From: Zasmidium citrigriseum
Taxonomy: Eukaryota; Ascomycota; Dothideomycetes; Mycosphaerellales; Mycosphaerellaceae
Reading direction: 5' to 3'
Assembly (NCBI GenBank): GCA_002786025.1
Contig: NHNW01000002.1
Location: 744,001-808,000, forward strand
Length of the DNA stretch: 64,000 nt
This document shows, in pieces, positions 33,829 through 44,891 of this stretch. The notes beneath the pieces are model-generated. The model ran no database searches. It was not told the origin of the DNA and was given only the letters and a program-made list of their open reading frames with translations. How positions within the stretch are numbered: position 1 is the stretch's first letter; each line of letters opens with the position of its first letter. The position numbers and the translations under genes were made by a program.

Positions 33829-34290
33829 ATGTTTGCTCGCGCTGCTTTCGATGCTTCTGACCATAGCGAGGTGGCCAGCAAAAAGGTCGTCCAGCAAGTC
33901 GAAGGGCTTACTCAGAGGTTCGCCAATGCTATTAATGGACGAGACTTTGACATCTCATCTCCAGCATGGGACAACATCGCAGAAGGATTCCAAGCGGAAG
34001 CAGAGTACCCGCAACAGCCCAGGAAATTGGAGTTGCCAGAGCTCTTCGAGATGCTGCGACATCTCACTGCCGTCTTTCCTGACTACGTCCTTCGAATCAA
34101 GGAAATGAATACCATGGTCTATGAGAAGACTGGTCATGCCGAAGTCTTCATGAAAGTTGAAGTCGTAGGTGCGCCTGAAGGTGTGACCAAGCAAGGTGCT
34201 GGTATCCTCGTTTATCGATTGATTGATGAGAAGTGGTGGCTGGTAGAGCATAGGACAGCTGCAGGGATGGACATGACAGGGCAAGAGTAG
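33829..34290 (+). CDS. NTF2/SnoaL-like domain protein
   Basis: Single exon, 153 aa, starting at the ATG of MFARAAFDASDHS; the frame is open a little further upstream but without an ATG. The pattern of two N-terminal helices (VEGLTQRFANAINGRDFD) followed by a curved sheet (LPELFEMLRHLTAVFPDYVLRI, AEVFMKVEVVGAPEG, GILVYRLIDEKWWLVEHRTAAG) is that of the SnoaL/NTF2-like fold. These small proteins bind or isomerise varied ligands; no catalytic residue set identifies a substrate here. No secondary-metabolite gene is adjacent. Confidence 0.7.
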   Translation: MFARAAFDASDHSEVASKKVVQQVEGLTQRFANAINGRDFDISSPAWDNIAEGFQAEAEYPQQPRKLELPELFEMLRHLTAVFPDYVLRIKEMNTMVYEKTGHAEVFMKVEVVGAPEGVTKQGAGILVYRLIDEKWWLVEHRTAAGMDMTGQE

Positions 34291-34535
34291 CTTCAGATCT
34301 ACTCAACATAACAATCCTGCTCCTCTAACAAAGGATTGAAGCGAAGATGACGACCTTGCACTAGATCAAAGAACAAAGAAGTCGATGATGCTCATATGTT
34401 GTGACGTCATGACTACCATTGGACTGTACCAAACCATTGCCATATAACATCCATATGATAGACTAGAACAGATTCTACAGCAATTCATCTATCAAAGCTT
34501 CATCACAACACATATCCCTACCACCAGCAGCCAAA

Positions 34536-35001
34536 ATGGTGAAAGACGCGGAAACCGTCATCGAGTACACCTCCCCTCCAACACCCTCAATACCCCCATC
34601 TAACAAGAAATACAGGGAGTTCAACGAGCTCGTCAACATGTCCGCCTCGGAACTCCAAGACTGGCTCGGACAAGAAGAATCCGCCGGCGCAGGCTGGGAC
34701 AAAGACGACGGCTCCGGCGAGACGATAGGCCACGAGAGCGGTCGCAAAATCATCGCCATCTTGGTGGAGAACCCCAAGAAGGATCCGAGTAAATATGATG
34801 ATGAGGATATTGATCATATGAGAAAGGTTGTTGCTTGTAAGTTTCTCGAGTGATTAGGGCGGAGTTGGGGTGTTTGCTGATCATTGTTTGCGCGAAGATA
34901 ACAAACGCCATCTGGCACAAGAAGGCAAGGCGAAGCAAGATCCGAATAGCAAGAGTGCTAAGAGCCTCAAAAATTGGGGACACGATGCGTCCAAAACCTA
35001 A
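34536..35001 (+). CDS. DUF3140 family protein
   Basis: Two exons (34536-34836, 34898-35001) give 134 aa. It matches the DUF3140 pattern: EFNELVNMSASELQDWL, then GHESGRKIIAIL, then DIDHMRKVVAYNKRHLAQEGK, and a terminal SLKNWGHDASK. The family is small, helical and sometimes called DNA-binding in bacteria without strong evidence; function is unknown. The splice joins the conserved VVAYNKRHLAQ block exactly, which supports the intron. The gene converges on the Sch9 gene with 135 bases between stops. Confidence 0.82.
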
Positions 35002-35136
35002 AGTGGCTTGTGATATGGTGGTATAACAGTGAAAGTGGAATCAGAAAGAAAGGGTATCCGATTTTGCACCAAGCTTTTCTTTTTCCCAACCGTCCATCTA
35101 GGGACACCGACCTCCAATCTATTTCAGGCGGCTAAT

Positions 35137-37246
35137 CTATTGTTGGTTGAAAGCATTGCCCTGGGTAATCGAACCTCCCGCATCGCCCAGTCCTTCCACT
35201 GGACGATTGTAGCTCCAACCCGCGAATTGCTGTTGCATCGTTTGGGAAAGCATAGGTCCTTCAACATAGGAATCGGTAGGTGCTTCTGAAGTGAACTCCT
35301 TGTCGAAGTTGGCAGTGTCACGCTCGTCGAGCACGTTTGGCTTGAACGACGGCTCGTACTTCCTGTCCAGAAGCTTGCGCCAGTCGATGCTGTGGAAGAA
35401 AGGATGCGCCTATATGCACGTTAGCGGGACCTTTGGTGGAGAATAAATAAGCTCCAAACTTACCTTGATCTCGGCCGCACCATTCGTGCCAAGGCGTCTG
35501 GTCGCGTCTCTGTCCAGGAGCTTGCTAAGCAGATCTCTAGCAGCTGGCGGCACGATCTCAGGACCTGGGAAATGCAGCGGCTCGGACAGAATCTTGCGAT
35601 ACATCTCGTTCGTGTTCTCGTCGTAGAATGGTGGAAGGCCAGTAAGCATCTCATAGAGGAGGACGCCCAGCGTCCACCAATCGACGGCTTTGGTATAGCC
35701 TTGGCCATGTAGCAGCTCCGGAGCAAGGTACTCGGGGGTTCCGCAGAATGTGTTCGTCTTGTCCTCGTCCTTCATGTCCAGCTTGCAAAGACCGAAATCG
35801 CAGAGTGCAATGTGGCCCACGTAGTCAACCAAGATGTTCTCTGGCTTAAGATCGCGGTAAATGACACCGAAACCGTGCAGACATTCCAGTGCGCAAAGAA
35901 GCTCTGCCGCGTAGAATCGTGACCGGTTGATGTCGAATCTCTGCTCCTTTTGGAGATGGTGGAACAGCTCTCCACCGTTGACGAAGGCCAGCACGAGGTA
36001 CAGCTTGTCCGGCGACTGGAAGGAGAACTTTAGTGGCACAATGAACGGGTTGTTAATCTGTGCCAGTACCGATCTCTCGGCCAGTGTGTGGGCAACTTCG
36101 GATCTCGAGATGATGTGCTGCTTGCGGATCGTTTTGAGGGCGTAGATTCGGGAGGTGTCCTTCTTCATGACCTGCATGACTTTGCCGAAGCTGCCCTTAC
36201 CGACGACCTTAAGGAGCTCGAAGTCCTCTACCTTGAGCGACCGTTGCCTATCACGTCAAATCAGTATCACAGCTGAGAGCTTCACCAGACATTGCCAGGA
36301 GTCGCCGGCTGGTTGGCAATCTCCTGGTCTAGTCGTATCCACGCGTTGCTTACCTGTTCTCGACAAACTTCACACCTATCCGAATGTGTCCGGTACCGTA
36401 TTGTACCTCATGCCATTGAACTCCAGACACATTGCCACCACTTGAAGATGGAGGTGGCATGCCCTTGTCCTTCTTCCCACTCTTGCCATCCGAGCTAGAC
36501 GGGGGCTGTTGTGCTGCGCCAGACTGCGCATCTTCTGAGAAGGTCGGTGTAACGCGGCACGTGCCGATGAAGATGTCTTGTTGTCTACCAGCATTGGGCG
36601 GAGCTGATGGATTCCGAATGTAAAGCGAGAGGCTGATTTCCGTAGATCTGCTAACATCGAACTTGTATTGCGTGCTCTCTCCTGCCCAGATTGGGTTCTC
36701 TGGGGTACCAGACACGGAGTTAACGAAGACCTGCTGTTTGTCGAAATCCACGAGTGCGTATGGCAAGTATTTGCTGCTATATCTGCCGTGGATCGAAGGC
36801 GCGTTGTTGATTGCGGCGCCGCCGCTAGCAGATACGGGTCTGAATCCACCCTGCGCCGCACTCGAGCCTGGTCGTGCGCTGTTTCCGCCCATGTAGCTGC
36901 CCGAGAACGATCCTGTGCTCATGCTTCCGCCATGGCCAGGTTTCGCGAACGCTTGCTCAGCGCCCGGAGGTAAGCTGAAGCCTCGACCTTCGTGTAGGGT
37001 TAAGATGAGGATTCCGGGCTTCGCTGGTGCTGCGGTGGCCGTCGCCATCTGTTCGGAGGCGGCTATGCCTTGCGGGTCGCTCGCGGAGGATCCATTCGTG
37101 CTGCTGGTAGTGACTGAGGCGAGGGGCGAGGGCGCTTCGGTCGCGGGGGATTTCTGGGGAGCCTCAGGAGTGATGGTGGACTGGGAGGAGGAGCGGGAGA
37201 AGCCAAGGTGCGTCTCTTTCAGTTTCTTGGTCAGTTTCCAGGACAT
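35137..37246 (-). CDS. sch9: Sch9-type AGC protein kinase
   Basis: Serine/threonine kinase of the Sch9/S6K branch, a nutrient-sensing effector of TORC1. Three exons (37246-36354, 36247-35464, 35409-35137) give 649 aa. Seen: a Ser/Thr/Ala-rich N-terminus, a C2-like domain about residues 75-290 (GILILTLHEGRGFSLPPG to HIRIGVKFVENR), then the kinase domain. The kinase has GKGSFGKV near 314-321, YRDLKPEN, CDFGLCK, T-loop TNTFCGTPEYLAPE and AVDWWTLGVLLYEM. The AGC tail has the hydrophobic motif FAGWSY. The C2 domain plus AGC kinase architecture is specific to fungal Sch9. Intron 1 lies between the C2 and kinase domains. Confidence 0.94.
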
Positions 37247-37987
37247 TGTCTCGGTGGTGTGTGCGGTCGAAGTATGAGTGAACAGTCCTCTCGCAGTAGG
37301 TAAGTGAAAGGAGAGGAGGTATGTCGTGGTCGTGGCTGTGCGTGCAGCAACACGAGTGCTGTGACGAGCGACGCCGACGGGAACAGGGTCTGGGGCGGGC
37401 CTTTGGGACCCACAGATCCCGCATGAAATTGGTCAGCGCTGCGCAAACACATGCGTGCATTCTCGACCATCAACTCTCATCATCCGCATCTATTTGCTTG
37501 ACATACGCGGTACCGTTAAAGATTGACTATTCGACCAGCCATGCTATCGGCCTTCCGCTCCTTCAAACCTCCCATGCGCGATCTACCGACCTGAAGTCCA
37601 CGTAGCCCCTCCCCTTGACAAAGGTACCTATAGTGCCATGGTCCTTGACTCTGCTCATACAATTGCACATGCACCTCAGCCCGAGCAGCCGGATCCATCA
37701 ACTCCCTTAAGGCGACCCATCCGCCAGCCTTTCATCGATAAAGTAGCACCTGAAGTCTTCCTCGCGATACGCCACACTACAGTCCCAGATCATGTGGGCT
37801 ATGCCGGCCCTCGCGATGCCGAAGGTGATGCACTTTGATTCAGCCATGACATTGAGCTTGTTTCCTGTGTAGATGAAAGTCTTTACGGCGGTGAAAGGAA
37901 GCTGTCGAAAGCCGAGGACTGTTGTGTTGGTCAGGTTGAAAGAGGAAAGTCGATGGGAAGTGTGTTTACCGGCTTGTTCGGCTGCCA
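37247..37987. other. Intergenic region upstream of sch9
   Basis: 741 bases between the Sch9 start (minus) and the stop of the next minus-strand gene. It should contain the Sch9 promoter and leader and the neighbour's 3' UTR. Short open frames near 37.6-37.9 kb lack domains or ATG starts. No gene is supported. Confidence 0.4.
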
Positions 37988-39556
37988 CTACACGATGTCG
38001 TCTTCTCCGATATCGAATTGAAGAGCCGTGAGGAACCCCGTCAGAGGACTACCCTTCCGCCTGAAAGACCAATCTTCAACAGGCTGCCATTGCGAGTCGC
38101 TGCTCGATAGTATCTGCCGACACGCGAATGGCAACTGCTTCGCGTAGAGCAGCTCGATGCAGGGCATTCGTTGCAAACGTGCAGCCATCTGCGTTGGATG
38201 CTTGATACCAATACGAATGGCGATCGGTTTCAGCAGAGCTTTCAAGGCGGACTGGACGGATGGCAGGTGTGAGTGGGCCTCCATGTACGCAATAGACAGG
38301 ATCCAGAGGGCGTGGCCTGCGTCCATGTGGTAAGTGTCGAGCAGGCCGATGGGATCGTTCCCATCTTCAGCGAGATCTGACAGCAGCTCTGCAACTCTTT
38401 TCAGAAGCACCTCTTGCACATCTCCGGATTGAGGTACGCCATACCGGCACATTGACCATGTACACAGCTTCATCGCAATGACGACCAGCTCCAAAAGCGC
38501 CGTGCCAGGGACTCGGGCATCGCGTAGTTGCTCGCCAATGATTCCGTGCAGGAAACAGGTATCGTACGAGAGCGAGTAAAGGCCCTCTGTCTGACTGACC
38601 ACATTGAAGACCTTCGACTTCTGTACCAACTCGCACCGCAGCAGTTGGATGAAACACGATCTCAGCATCTCCTGAAAGGGAACCATGGCACTCCCGAGCT
38701 TCTTGATATGCCGCTCGACCCTGCAATCGATGGAGAGTTCTTGCGTTTTACTGAGCGACGCTTGCTCAGGCCAGGCTGCCGGGTTGAAGTTCTTTCGCAA
38801 GAGCGGCCTACTGTTGAGCAGCCCAGCAAGCCGAATATCGAGCCAGTAAGCATATGGCCATGAGGCACGATCAGCCTCGCGGATATTCAGCAGAAGTTGC
38901 ATGCCGTTCATGTGTACCTTTGCAAGAGCATAGTCCTTGTTCCGTATCGCGAGGTAGACGAATCCAGAGACAGACCAAGCCTCATTGCCATTGCATTTCC
39001 CTGGATCTCGCAGGCGTTCATTCAGGATCGGCAACGCCTTCGAAGCGACCAAATTGATATTCTCGTCTTGGCTTTCTGCAGTGACTGTGGCGACCTTGGA
39101 AAGCAAGACTTGCAAATGCATGAGGAAGATCAGGGGGTCCGAAAGGGCGGCATCCCAGGACACTTTGCCCCAGGTATTTCTCGCCTCAGCAATCCATCCG
39201 CTGGTTTGGTTGACTCTCACATCACTTAGGTACTTCCATTTCCACATGTCTTCGATTTTGGTCATTGCAGAGATGCCCATATCCCGAAGAGTCGATGCGA
39301 ATTCGTGCGGAATGGGAAGGTTTGATGGAGTGAGCAGTCCGGTCGACGATGGTCGTTGTAGTAAGTCCTTTGTGAGACATGTCCCTTCCTCTGTATCCTG
39401 CTTCTCGTCGATGTTCATCCGGAATCGAGCCCGTTCGAGCGTATTGAGCATGACATGGCGATGGAGCCGTTTCCGAAGGCGAGCGTTCTTGGGCGGGCGG
39501 CCATGGTTGTCTGTGCAATTGACGAAGTGATACTTCGTCGCGACACTGGAAGGCAT
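37988..39556 (-). CDS. Fungal transcription-factor-domain protein lacking a zinc cluster
   Basis: One exon, 522 aa. It resembles a large Pezizomycotina family annotated as fungal-specific transcription factors (DUF3468-like) but has no Zn2Cys6 motif. It starts with KYHFVNCTDNHGRPPKNARLRKRLHRHVM, the short basic N-terminal block typical of these proteins, in place of a zinc cluster. The rest is helical with segments such as DPLIFLMHLQVLLSKVA, NGNEAWSVSGFVYLAIRNKDY and YHMDAGHALWILSIAYMEAHSHLP, as in the family's ligand-type region. DNA binding is doubtful. The start is the first ATG and fits the family. The next gene upstream (sulfotransferase-like) is divergent. Confidence 0.78.
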   Translation of the reverse strand: MPSSVATKYHFVNCTDNHGRPPKNARLRKRLHRHVMLNTLERARFRMNIDEKQDTEEGTCLTKDLLQRPSSTGLLTPSNLPIPHEFASTLRDMGISAMTKIEDMWKWKYLSDVRVNQTSGWIAEARNTWGKVSWDAALSDPLIFLMHLQVLLSKVATVTAESQDENINLVASKALPILNERLRDPGKCNGNEAWSVSGFVYLAIRNKDYALAKVHMNGMQLLLNIREADRASWPYAYWLDIRLAGLLNSRPLLRKNFNPAAWPEQASLSKTQELSIDCRVERHIKKLGSAMVPFQEMLRSCFIQLLRCELVQKSKVFNVVSQTEGLYSLSYDTCFLHGIIGEQLRDARVPGTALLELVVIAMKLCTWSMCRYGVPQSGDVQEVLLKRVAELLSDLAEDGNDPIGLLDTYHMDAGHALWILSIAYMEAHSHLPSVQSALKALLKPIAIRIGIKHPTQMAARLQRMPCIELLYAKQLPFACRQILSSSDSQWQPVEDWSFRRKGSPLTGFLTALQFDIGEDDIV

Positions 39557-40051
39557 CGAGTCTGCGTCTGGGAAATAGTGAGCAGTATCGCCTCATCTTT
39601 TGAGGAAAACATCTGTTGATGTATTTGGCCCCATAGATCGTAGCTGGAGTTGCTGAGTTTATCACAAGCGGCGGGAGCGGGAAACTTGTTCGCTCCTAAC
39701 CTGGATAGGAAGTAGATCGGTGAGTGAGTATTAGGCTCACACCGGTCTCAAGCATAGCCAAGATGCAGTTGAGCCAAAGTTCTCGTTCATTGCATCTCGA
39801 CTTTCAGTCCATTTGCTCTGCCAAGGAGCCAACCTATACAACAACTTAGGAGTCGAAAGCGGCGTGAGAGCTGAGATCATTCCTTCGCCCAGCGCCACGA
39901 GCTTACCTTTAGGGTAAGTTGTGCGTAGCTCGCACTCAGATCCTTTCAAAAGCGAGGGGCTTGGGGCTTCCGAAGTGCTTTCTCCGTTCATCGTTGACTC
40001 CATACGTTTTGTTCCATACCAGCCTCTCGACCCTGTCTTCACCTCGTGAAC
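39557..40051. other. Divergent promoter region
   Basis: 495 bases between divergent starts of the transcription-factor-domain gene and the sulfotransferase-like gene. No gene or clear element is recognised. Confidence 0.4.
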
Positions 40052-41060
40052 ATGGCCCTCAACAAGTCTAGCCAAAAGTCCCGTCAAGTCTTCGTCTTCG
40101 ACATGGCGCGCTGTCGGTCGCATCTCTTCTTCCGCTATTTGAGTACCCATCCCGATCTAGAGCCAGTGTACCACCCATTCATGGATCCATTTCTTTTCGG
40201 GCCAGAACGTATTACCCAAAGAACCCACAACTCGGCACTTCGCGACCAACAGACCGAAGCGACGTATGAGCAGGCGGAGGCAGATCTGCTTCGACATGCA
40301 CAACAGGCTGACGAGAAGGTATTATTGCCATGCCGATTTCTGTTTTGCGCTGATTGGATATAGGGGCGAGCACTCTTCGCCAATGAGCACTGTCAAATGG
40401 TCGTGAAGCAAGATCTGGTATTGTCCATTGTTCGGGAACCCTCAGCTCCCACCTTCCCGCCGAATCCGACTGTCATCCCGGACTCGCTGTTTGAGTCGAT
40501 CGTCCCAATGTTCGTCATCCGCAACCCAATCCGCGTCATACCGTCGCTCTATGCCATGTCGCTCGCTACAATGGGTCTTAGCCCCACCGACGAAGACTTC
40601 CAACTACTCACGAGCACACTGACCCAGCGATTGCTATTCGATCATTTCCGGGAGAAGCTGAATCGAGTTCCAGTCGTCGTCGACGGTGATGACATCCTAT
40701 GGCGTACTGAGGAGATGAGTCGAGGCGTTTGTAAGGCTCTGGACATCGATCCGTCGAGTCTCAGTGAGACGTGGGAGGTTCTGCCGGAGAAGTCCCAACA
40801 TCCAAATCCGCTAATTCGAGCCTTTACTACGACGATCAACACTTCGACGGGCATTGAGCGGCCGTCAGAAGGGCCTGTAAGTCAGAGATCAGTGTAGCGT
40901 GCAGAGACTGTCTGACAGCCTTCAGCCATCGGCAACGAGCTTGGACGATGCTGCATCCCAGTGGGCCACCTTGTACGGCGATGATGTTGCCAAGCAGCTA
41001 AAGGAGAGGGCGGAAGATATGACGCCGCACTACTTACATATGAGCCGGTTCAAAGTGTGA
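40052..41060 (+). CDS. Sulfotransferase-like P-loop protein
   Basis: Three exons (40052-40318, 40364-40876, 40926-41060) give 304 aa. Seen: N-terminal strand and loop VFVFDMARCRSHLFFRYL, which fits the 5'-phosphosulfate-binding loop of sulfotransferase-fold proteins. The second conserved block is MFVIRNPIRVIPSLYAM, matching the family's FLIRNP motif that binds the 3'-phosphate of PAPS. The C-terminal half includes a strand plus DDILWR, as in the family. The ATG at 40052 follows a shorter open lead without other ATGs. Fungal members are mostly uncharacterised; the sulfo acceptor is unknown, and some members may not be sulfotransferases at all. Confidence 0.78.
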
Positions 41061-41810
41061 GCTGCACAGGGACACGATGTCTCTCCAGCTCGTTAGTGTA
41101 GTATCAGGGTTCCGGCAATAGCGCATGAGTGTCAGGGCTAGGGAAGCACACCTATGATGTTGCCAGATAGGTTGACCCCGACGGAAAGCGTGTACAGTGT
41201 ACAGTGTATGCTCGGTATCGCAAATCGCTCCATCCCCAATTATCGTGGCTACCCAGCCTATCATCGCTGGTAAGATAATGTAAGCGAACGCAGGCACGAA
41301 GTGTAAGGCGGATTCTGGCGGACTTTCGCGTATCGGGCTCGAAGATGTTGTTGAAAAAGACGCAATAGAGGATCGAGCCTCACGACATAATCGCTTGGGT
41401 CGCGCATTAAGAACCATTGTATTGGGGAGCAGATATCGCTCCCAGCCAGCGGTCTGCGGATGCTTTCCATCAGCGTGGGTCCCTTGCAGACCTTGTCGCT
41501 CGATCTCGTCCTCGTGTGCTGTTGGACGCTTTTCGGTTAGTGTCGTGAGTTATTGCGAGCGTGTTGATGGTGATTGCTGCCAGTGTCTTTAACAAGTTCA
41601 AATGTTCGTCGAAGGACGTGGGACGTGATGTCCAGTCAGCTGCCAAGAAACGCCACGCGGGGGTTAGCGCGGAGCGGCCGCGCAACGGAGGCAACTTCAC
41701 TTCATGTGAACGGAAGGCGCGAAGTGACGATTCACCAGCATCTGACGCCTGCGGCCGACTACGTACGCGCGCGCGACGACATTCCCATGCTCAGCATCAC
41801 ATAGCGCAGT
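41061..41810. other. Intergenic region before ada2
   Basis: 750 bases hold the 3' UTR of the sulfotransferase-like gene and the ADA2 promoter. Overlapping short open frames on both strands have no domains. No gene is supported. Confidence 0.4.
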
Positions 41811-43352
41811 ATGGGTCTCATCACCAAAGCCAAGTCCGCCCCTCGCTCCTCCGACTCGGGCTCAGGCGGCGGCGTCAAGTACATCTGCAACGTCTGCAGC
41901 AACGACATTACCTCAACCGTGCGCATCCGATGCGCGAGCAAACAGTGCCCCGACTACGACCTCTGCGTCACATGCTTCTCGGGCGGCAAATTCAATCTCC
42001 ACCACAGCCCGCGGGACCACCCGTATCAGGTGATCGAGCCGCATAGTATACCGATCTTCGACGAGGGCTGGGGCGCAGATGAAGAGCTGCTGTTATTGGA
42101 AGGTGCGGAACAGTATGGACTGGGCAGCTTCGCGGATATTGCAGAACACATCGGAGGCTTCAGAGAGAAAGATGAGGTGCGGGATCACTACATCGACACG
42201 TACATCAACTCCTCCAAATTCCCTTTACCCGAGCTTGCGAATCCCGGTGATAAGCGCCTAAGCGAGTCAATACCCCGAGAGGAGTTTCAGCAGAACAAAA
42301 AGAGGAGGATTGATGAGCGTAAGAGAATCAAAGAATCACAACCTGTACCTACGGCTGCGGTGGCCAAGTCGTCGCAGCCCAGCTGTCATGAGGTCTCAGG
42401 GTATATGCCTGGTCGCTTGGAGTTCGAAAATGAATACTTCAATGAGGCAGAGGAAGCTGTGCAGCATATGCAGTTCTCTCCAGAAGAAGGATGGAATCCT
42501 GCCACCGGCAACTTTGATCCGGAGACAGAGCTCAAAATGGTGGTCATGACCATATATAACGACCGGCTTACTGCTCGTACGGATCGCAAGAAGGTCATAT
42601 TCAACCACAGACTGCTGGAGTACCGAAAGAACCAAGCTATTGAGAAGAAGCGAACCAAGGAGCAGCGGGACCTACATCACAAGCTGAAGCCTTTTGCGAG
42701 GATAATGTCCCACCCAGACTTTATGAATTTCTCTGAGGACTTGGAGAAGGAGCAGAATCTACGGCAGGCGATTACCCAGCTGCAAGACTGGCGGCGGCAT
42801 CGAATCTCAACCCTTGCTAACGGCGAGAAGTACGAGACAGAGAAGGCTGCACGACTTGCGAGGAGCGCATCTCAGCTTGGTGCATTTGACCGAATGTCGA
42901 ACGGTATACGACCCAGCAAACCTCAAGCGAACGCCGGCGTTCCTGAGGTGGCCCCGGCAGTGGTTGAATATACGACCAAGGCAGATCTGCCTGTCAGACT
43001 CTCACCTTCGAGCGCACAGAATCAGACTAACGGGGTACCCAACGGTGATACTCCCAAGCGGCAACCGCTGCAGCCCATTCCGAACCTCAGTCCTGCCAAC
43101 TGGGACGAAGAATCGGCACCTGACTTCCAACTTCTTTTGCAGCCTGAACAGGATCTTTGCAACAAGCTACGGCTGCATCCAAAAGCGTACATTTGTATCA
43201 AAGATGCGGTGCTGAGGGAGGCGATGAAGTCGGATGGCAAGTTGAAGAAGAAGAACGTGAGAGAGATCAGCAGGATTGATACCACGAAGGGTGGGAGAGT
43301 GTTTGAGTTCATGTGCGATATGGGGTGGTTGGGCAATGCGGCGAAGTCGTGA
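41811..43352 (+). CDS. ada2: Transcriptional adaptor ADA2 (SAGA)
   Basis: Subunit of the SAGA/ADA histone acetyltransferase module that binds and stimulates Gcn5. One exon, 513 aa, close to the fungal norm. Seen: a ZZ zinc finger near residues 23-70 (KYICNVCSNDI; CASKQCPDYDLCVTCF; HSPRDHPYQVIEPHS), a SANT/Myb domain near 80-130 (WGADEELLLLEGAEQYGLGSF), a central helical region with the conserved GYMPGRLEFENEYFNEAEE, and a C-terminal SWIRM domain near 425-510 (LLLQPEQDLCNKLRLHPKAYICIKD). The start at 41811 gives the short basic leader usual for the protein. Confidence 0.95.
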   Translation: MGLITKAKSAPRSSDSGSGGGVKYICNVCSNDITSTVRIRCASKQCPDYDLCVTCFSGGKFNLHHSPRDHPYQVIEPHSIPIFDEGWGADEELLLLEGAEQYGLGSFADIAEHIGGFREKDEVRDHYIDTYINSSKFPLPELANPGDKRLSESIPREEFQQNKKRRIDERKRIKESQPVPTAAVAKSSQPSCHEVSGYMPGRLEFENEYFNEAEEAVQHMQFSPEEGWNPATGNFDPETELKMVVMTIYNDRLTARTDRKKVIFNHRLLEYRKNQAIEKKRTKEQRDLHHKLKPFARIMSHPDFMNFSEDLEKEQNLRQAITQLQDWRRHRISTLANGEKYETEKAARLARSASQLGAFDRMSNGIRPSKPQANAGVPEVAPAVVEYTTKADLPVRLSPSSAQNQTNGVPNGDTPKRQPLQPIPNLSPANWDEESAPDFQLLLQPEQDLCNKLRLHPKAYICIKDAVLREAMKSDGKLKKKNVREISRIDTTKGGRVFEFMCDMGWLGNAAKS

Positions 43353-43725
43353 GGGGGGATTGTGATGATGAGATGATAAGTCGGTAGTAACAGAACGAAT
43401 GGGATGATGCCCTTGGGTATGGTGCAAGCATTGCATTCTACACTCTGGAACCTGCTCGTTTGGTAAGGTCGTCTCCAGTGCTATGTGTCATCTCCAGCCA
43501 CGCCTCCGCGCTGATGCTAGTCAGATGACAAGTGTAAGACTCAACCGCTTTTACTCTTCATCAAGCTGTCGCTCCCCTCCGCTGCTTTTATGCATCACCG
43601 CAGGTCTTTCACTTTCCTTACCCACGGTCGCAGTGTACTTTGCGGTTGACCACAAGTCCCCGTCGACGTAGACTGCTTGGGGAAGCACGTATCGCGGGCC
43701 CCCGATGCTTCTTCGTGCTCGCAGC
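43353..43725. other. Convergent 3' region
   Basis: 373 bases between the ada2 stop and the stop of the convergent F-box-like gene. No gene or element is recognised. Confidence 0.4.
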
Positions 43726-44583
43726 TCAACTCTCAACACTCTCCTTCCAGGACCATATGCTTGGATCTCTGATCAAGGCGAGAATGACAGATTCGCCCTT
43801 CAGATCAAGCGCTCTCCTCTCGGCTTCAATCTTCTCAGCGTACTCCTGAAGCTGCTTCCTCTTCTCTTCGACCCCGGGCTCTTCAGAGACAACTAGGCTG
43901 TCTTTCTGCAAGCTGATTTGCAAGCCTTTGTCTTCGGAGAAAGTAACCATGCAGTCGCCGCCGTGAGTCAGGAAAACATCCAGTGTGCGAATGTGTCTGA
44001 TGTAAGCTTTTGCTGCCTGGTCGGCCCAGACTCGCACGATGTTGGCTCTTCGTAGAGCTTCAGTCTCATTCGTGCACATGGGTAGGCAGAGTCTGAGCTT
44101 TCTTGACGATATGAAGTAGGCTAGGAACTCGATTCGGATCTGGCGGGAGACGTAGGCTAAGTCGGGTAGTCCAGTAACATACGTGCGATCGCCGTCCCAC
44201 TGGATCAACTCGTAGCTGATCTTCGGATGCGGAGGGCGCGAAACTTCGTAGACTCGGATTCGCAGTTCTGCCGGCAAGTCGAGGAAGCGGAAGGGCTGAC
44301 AGATTTTGCGCAGGTGCTCGAGCAGACGTGGTGCGTCGAAGCGGTCTTCTGATGGGACTCGTGTGAGAAGGCCGACCTGCACCCCACCGCAGATGATCAG
44401 CGCCGCCTCGATTGTCTTCTCTTGCTTATTCTGCTTTCTGTCCCAGGATCCGGCTCTCCTACGCCACTCCTGCCACGGTAAACAAAAGTTCCAGAGACGC
44501 TTCTCTTGCAGTTTGATGCGGATGCAAGTCAGCCATCGGTCGTAGTCGCCTCCGAATCCAAGCTTCGTGGACAGGTCGGCCAT
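43726..44583 (-). CDS. F-box-like 'LDLPAELR' family protein
   Basis: One exon, 285 aa, function unknown. It has the same PFRFLDLPAELR motif as the gene at 21767, here at about residues 97-108 and followed by IRVYEVSRPPHP. Downstream come a predicted strand/helix region (LPDLAYVSRQIRIEFLAYFISSRKLRLCL) and a charged C-terminal coiled-coil-like stretch (EEKRKQLQEYAEKIEAERRAL). The YVSRQIRIE segment corresponds to the 'L-L-x-V-x-R-Q-I' block often seen after the motif in this family. Possible ubiquitin-ligase adaptor, by family analogy only. Confidence 0.75.
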   Translation of the reverse strand: MADLSTKLGFGGDYDRWLTCIRIKLQEKRLWNFCLPWQEWRRRAGSWDRKQNKQEKTIEAALIICGGVQVGLLTRVPSEDRFDAPRLLEHLRKICQPFRFLDLPAELRIRVYEVSRPPHPKISYELIQWDGDRTYVTGLPDLAYVSRQIRIEFLAYFISSRKLRLCLPMCTNETEALRRANIVRVWADQAAKAYIRHIRTLDVFLTHGGDCMVTFSEDKGLQISLQKDSLVVSEEPGVEEKRKQLQEYAEKIEAERRALDLKGESVILALIRDPSIWSWKESVES

Positions 44584-44891
44584 GTCGTCGCTTGGCTCCC
44601 GAAGTGTGGTCGGTTGGGTGTGGTGGAGAAAGAAAGAAGGAGAGCGGAAGGTGGAATTTTAAGCGAGACTAGTTGTGCGCGCACGGGCCTTTCACATGCA
44701 CTTGAATACAGATTTAAGTTAAGAAGGCCACTCACAGCCTAAAGCAGTTGCCATAGAAATTCTACATGGCTACTGATCATTTGAGACTGCTTCAAATTGG
44801 CCGGCTGCAACTCTTGCTTTCGCTCGCACGAGCCCATCACATGTATGGTCTGCAAATGGTCACTCTATCGTCAGTCATCACAAGATCAAGA
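44584..44891. other. Intergenic region
   Basis: 308 bases between the F-box-like start and the stop of the SDR, both on the minus strand. No gene is recognised. Confidence 0.35.
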
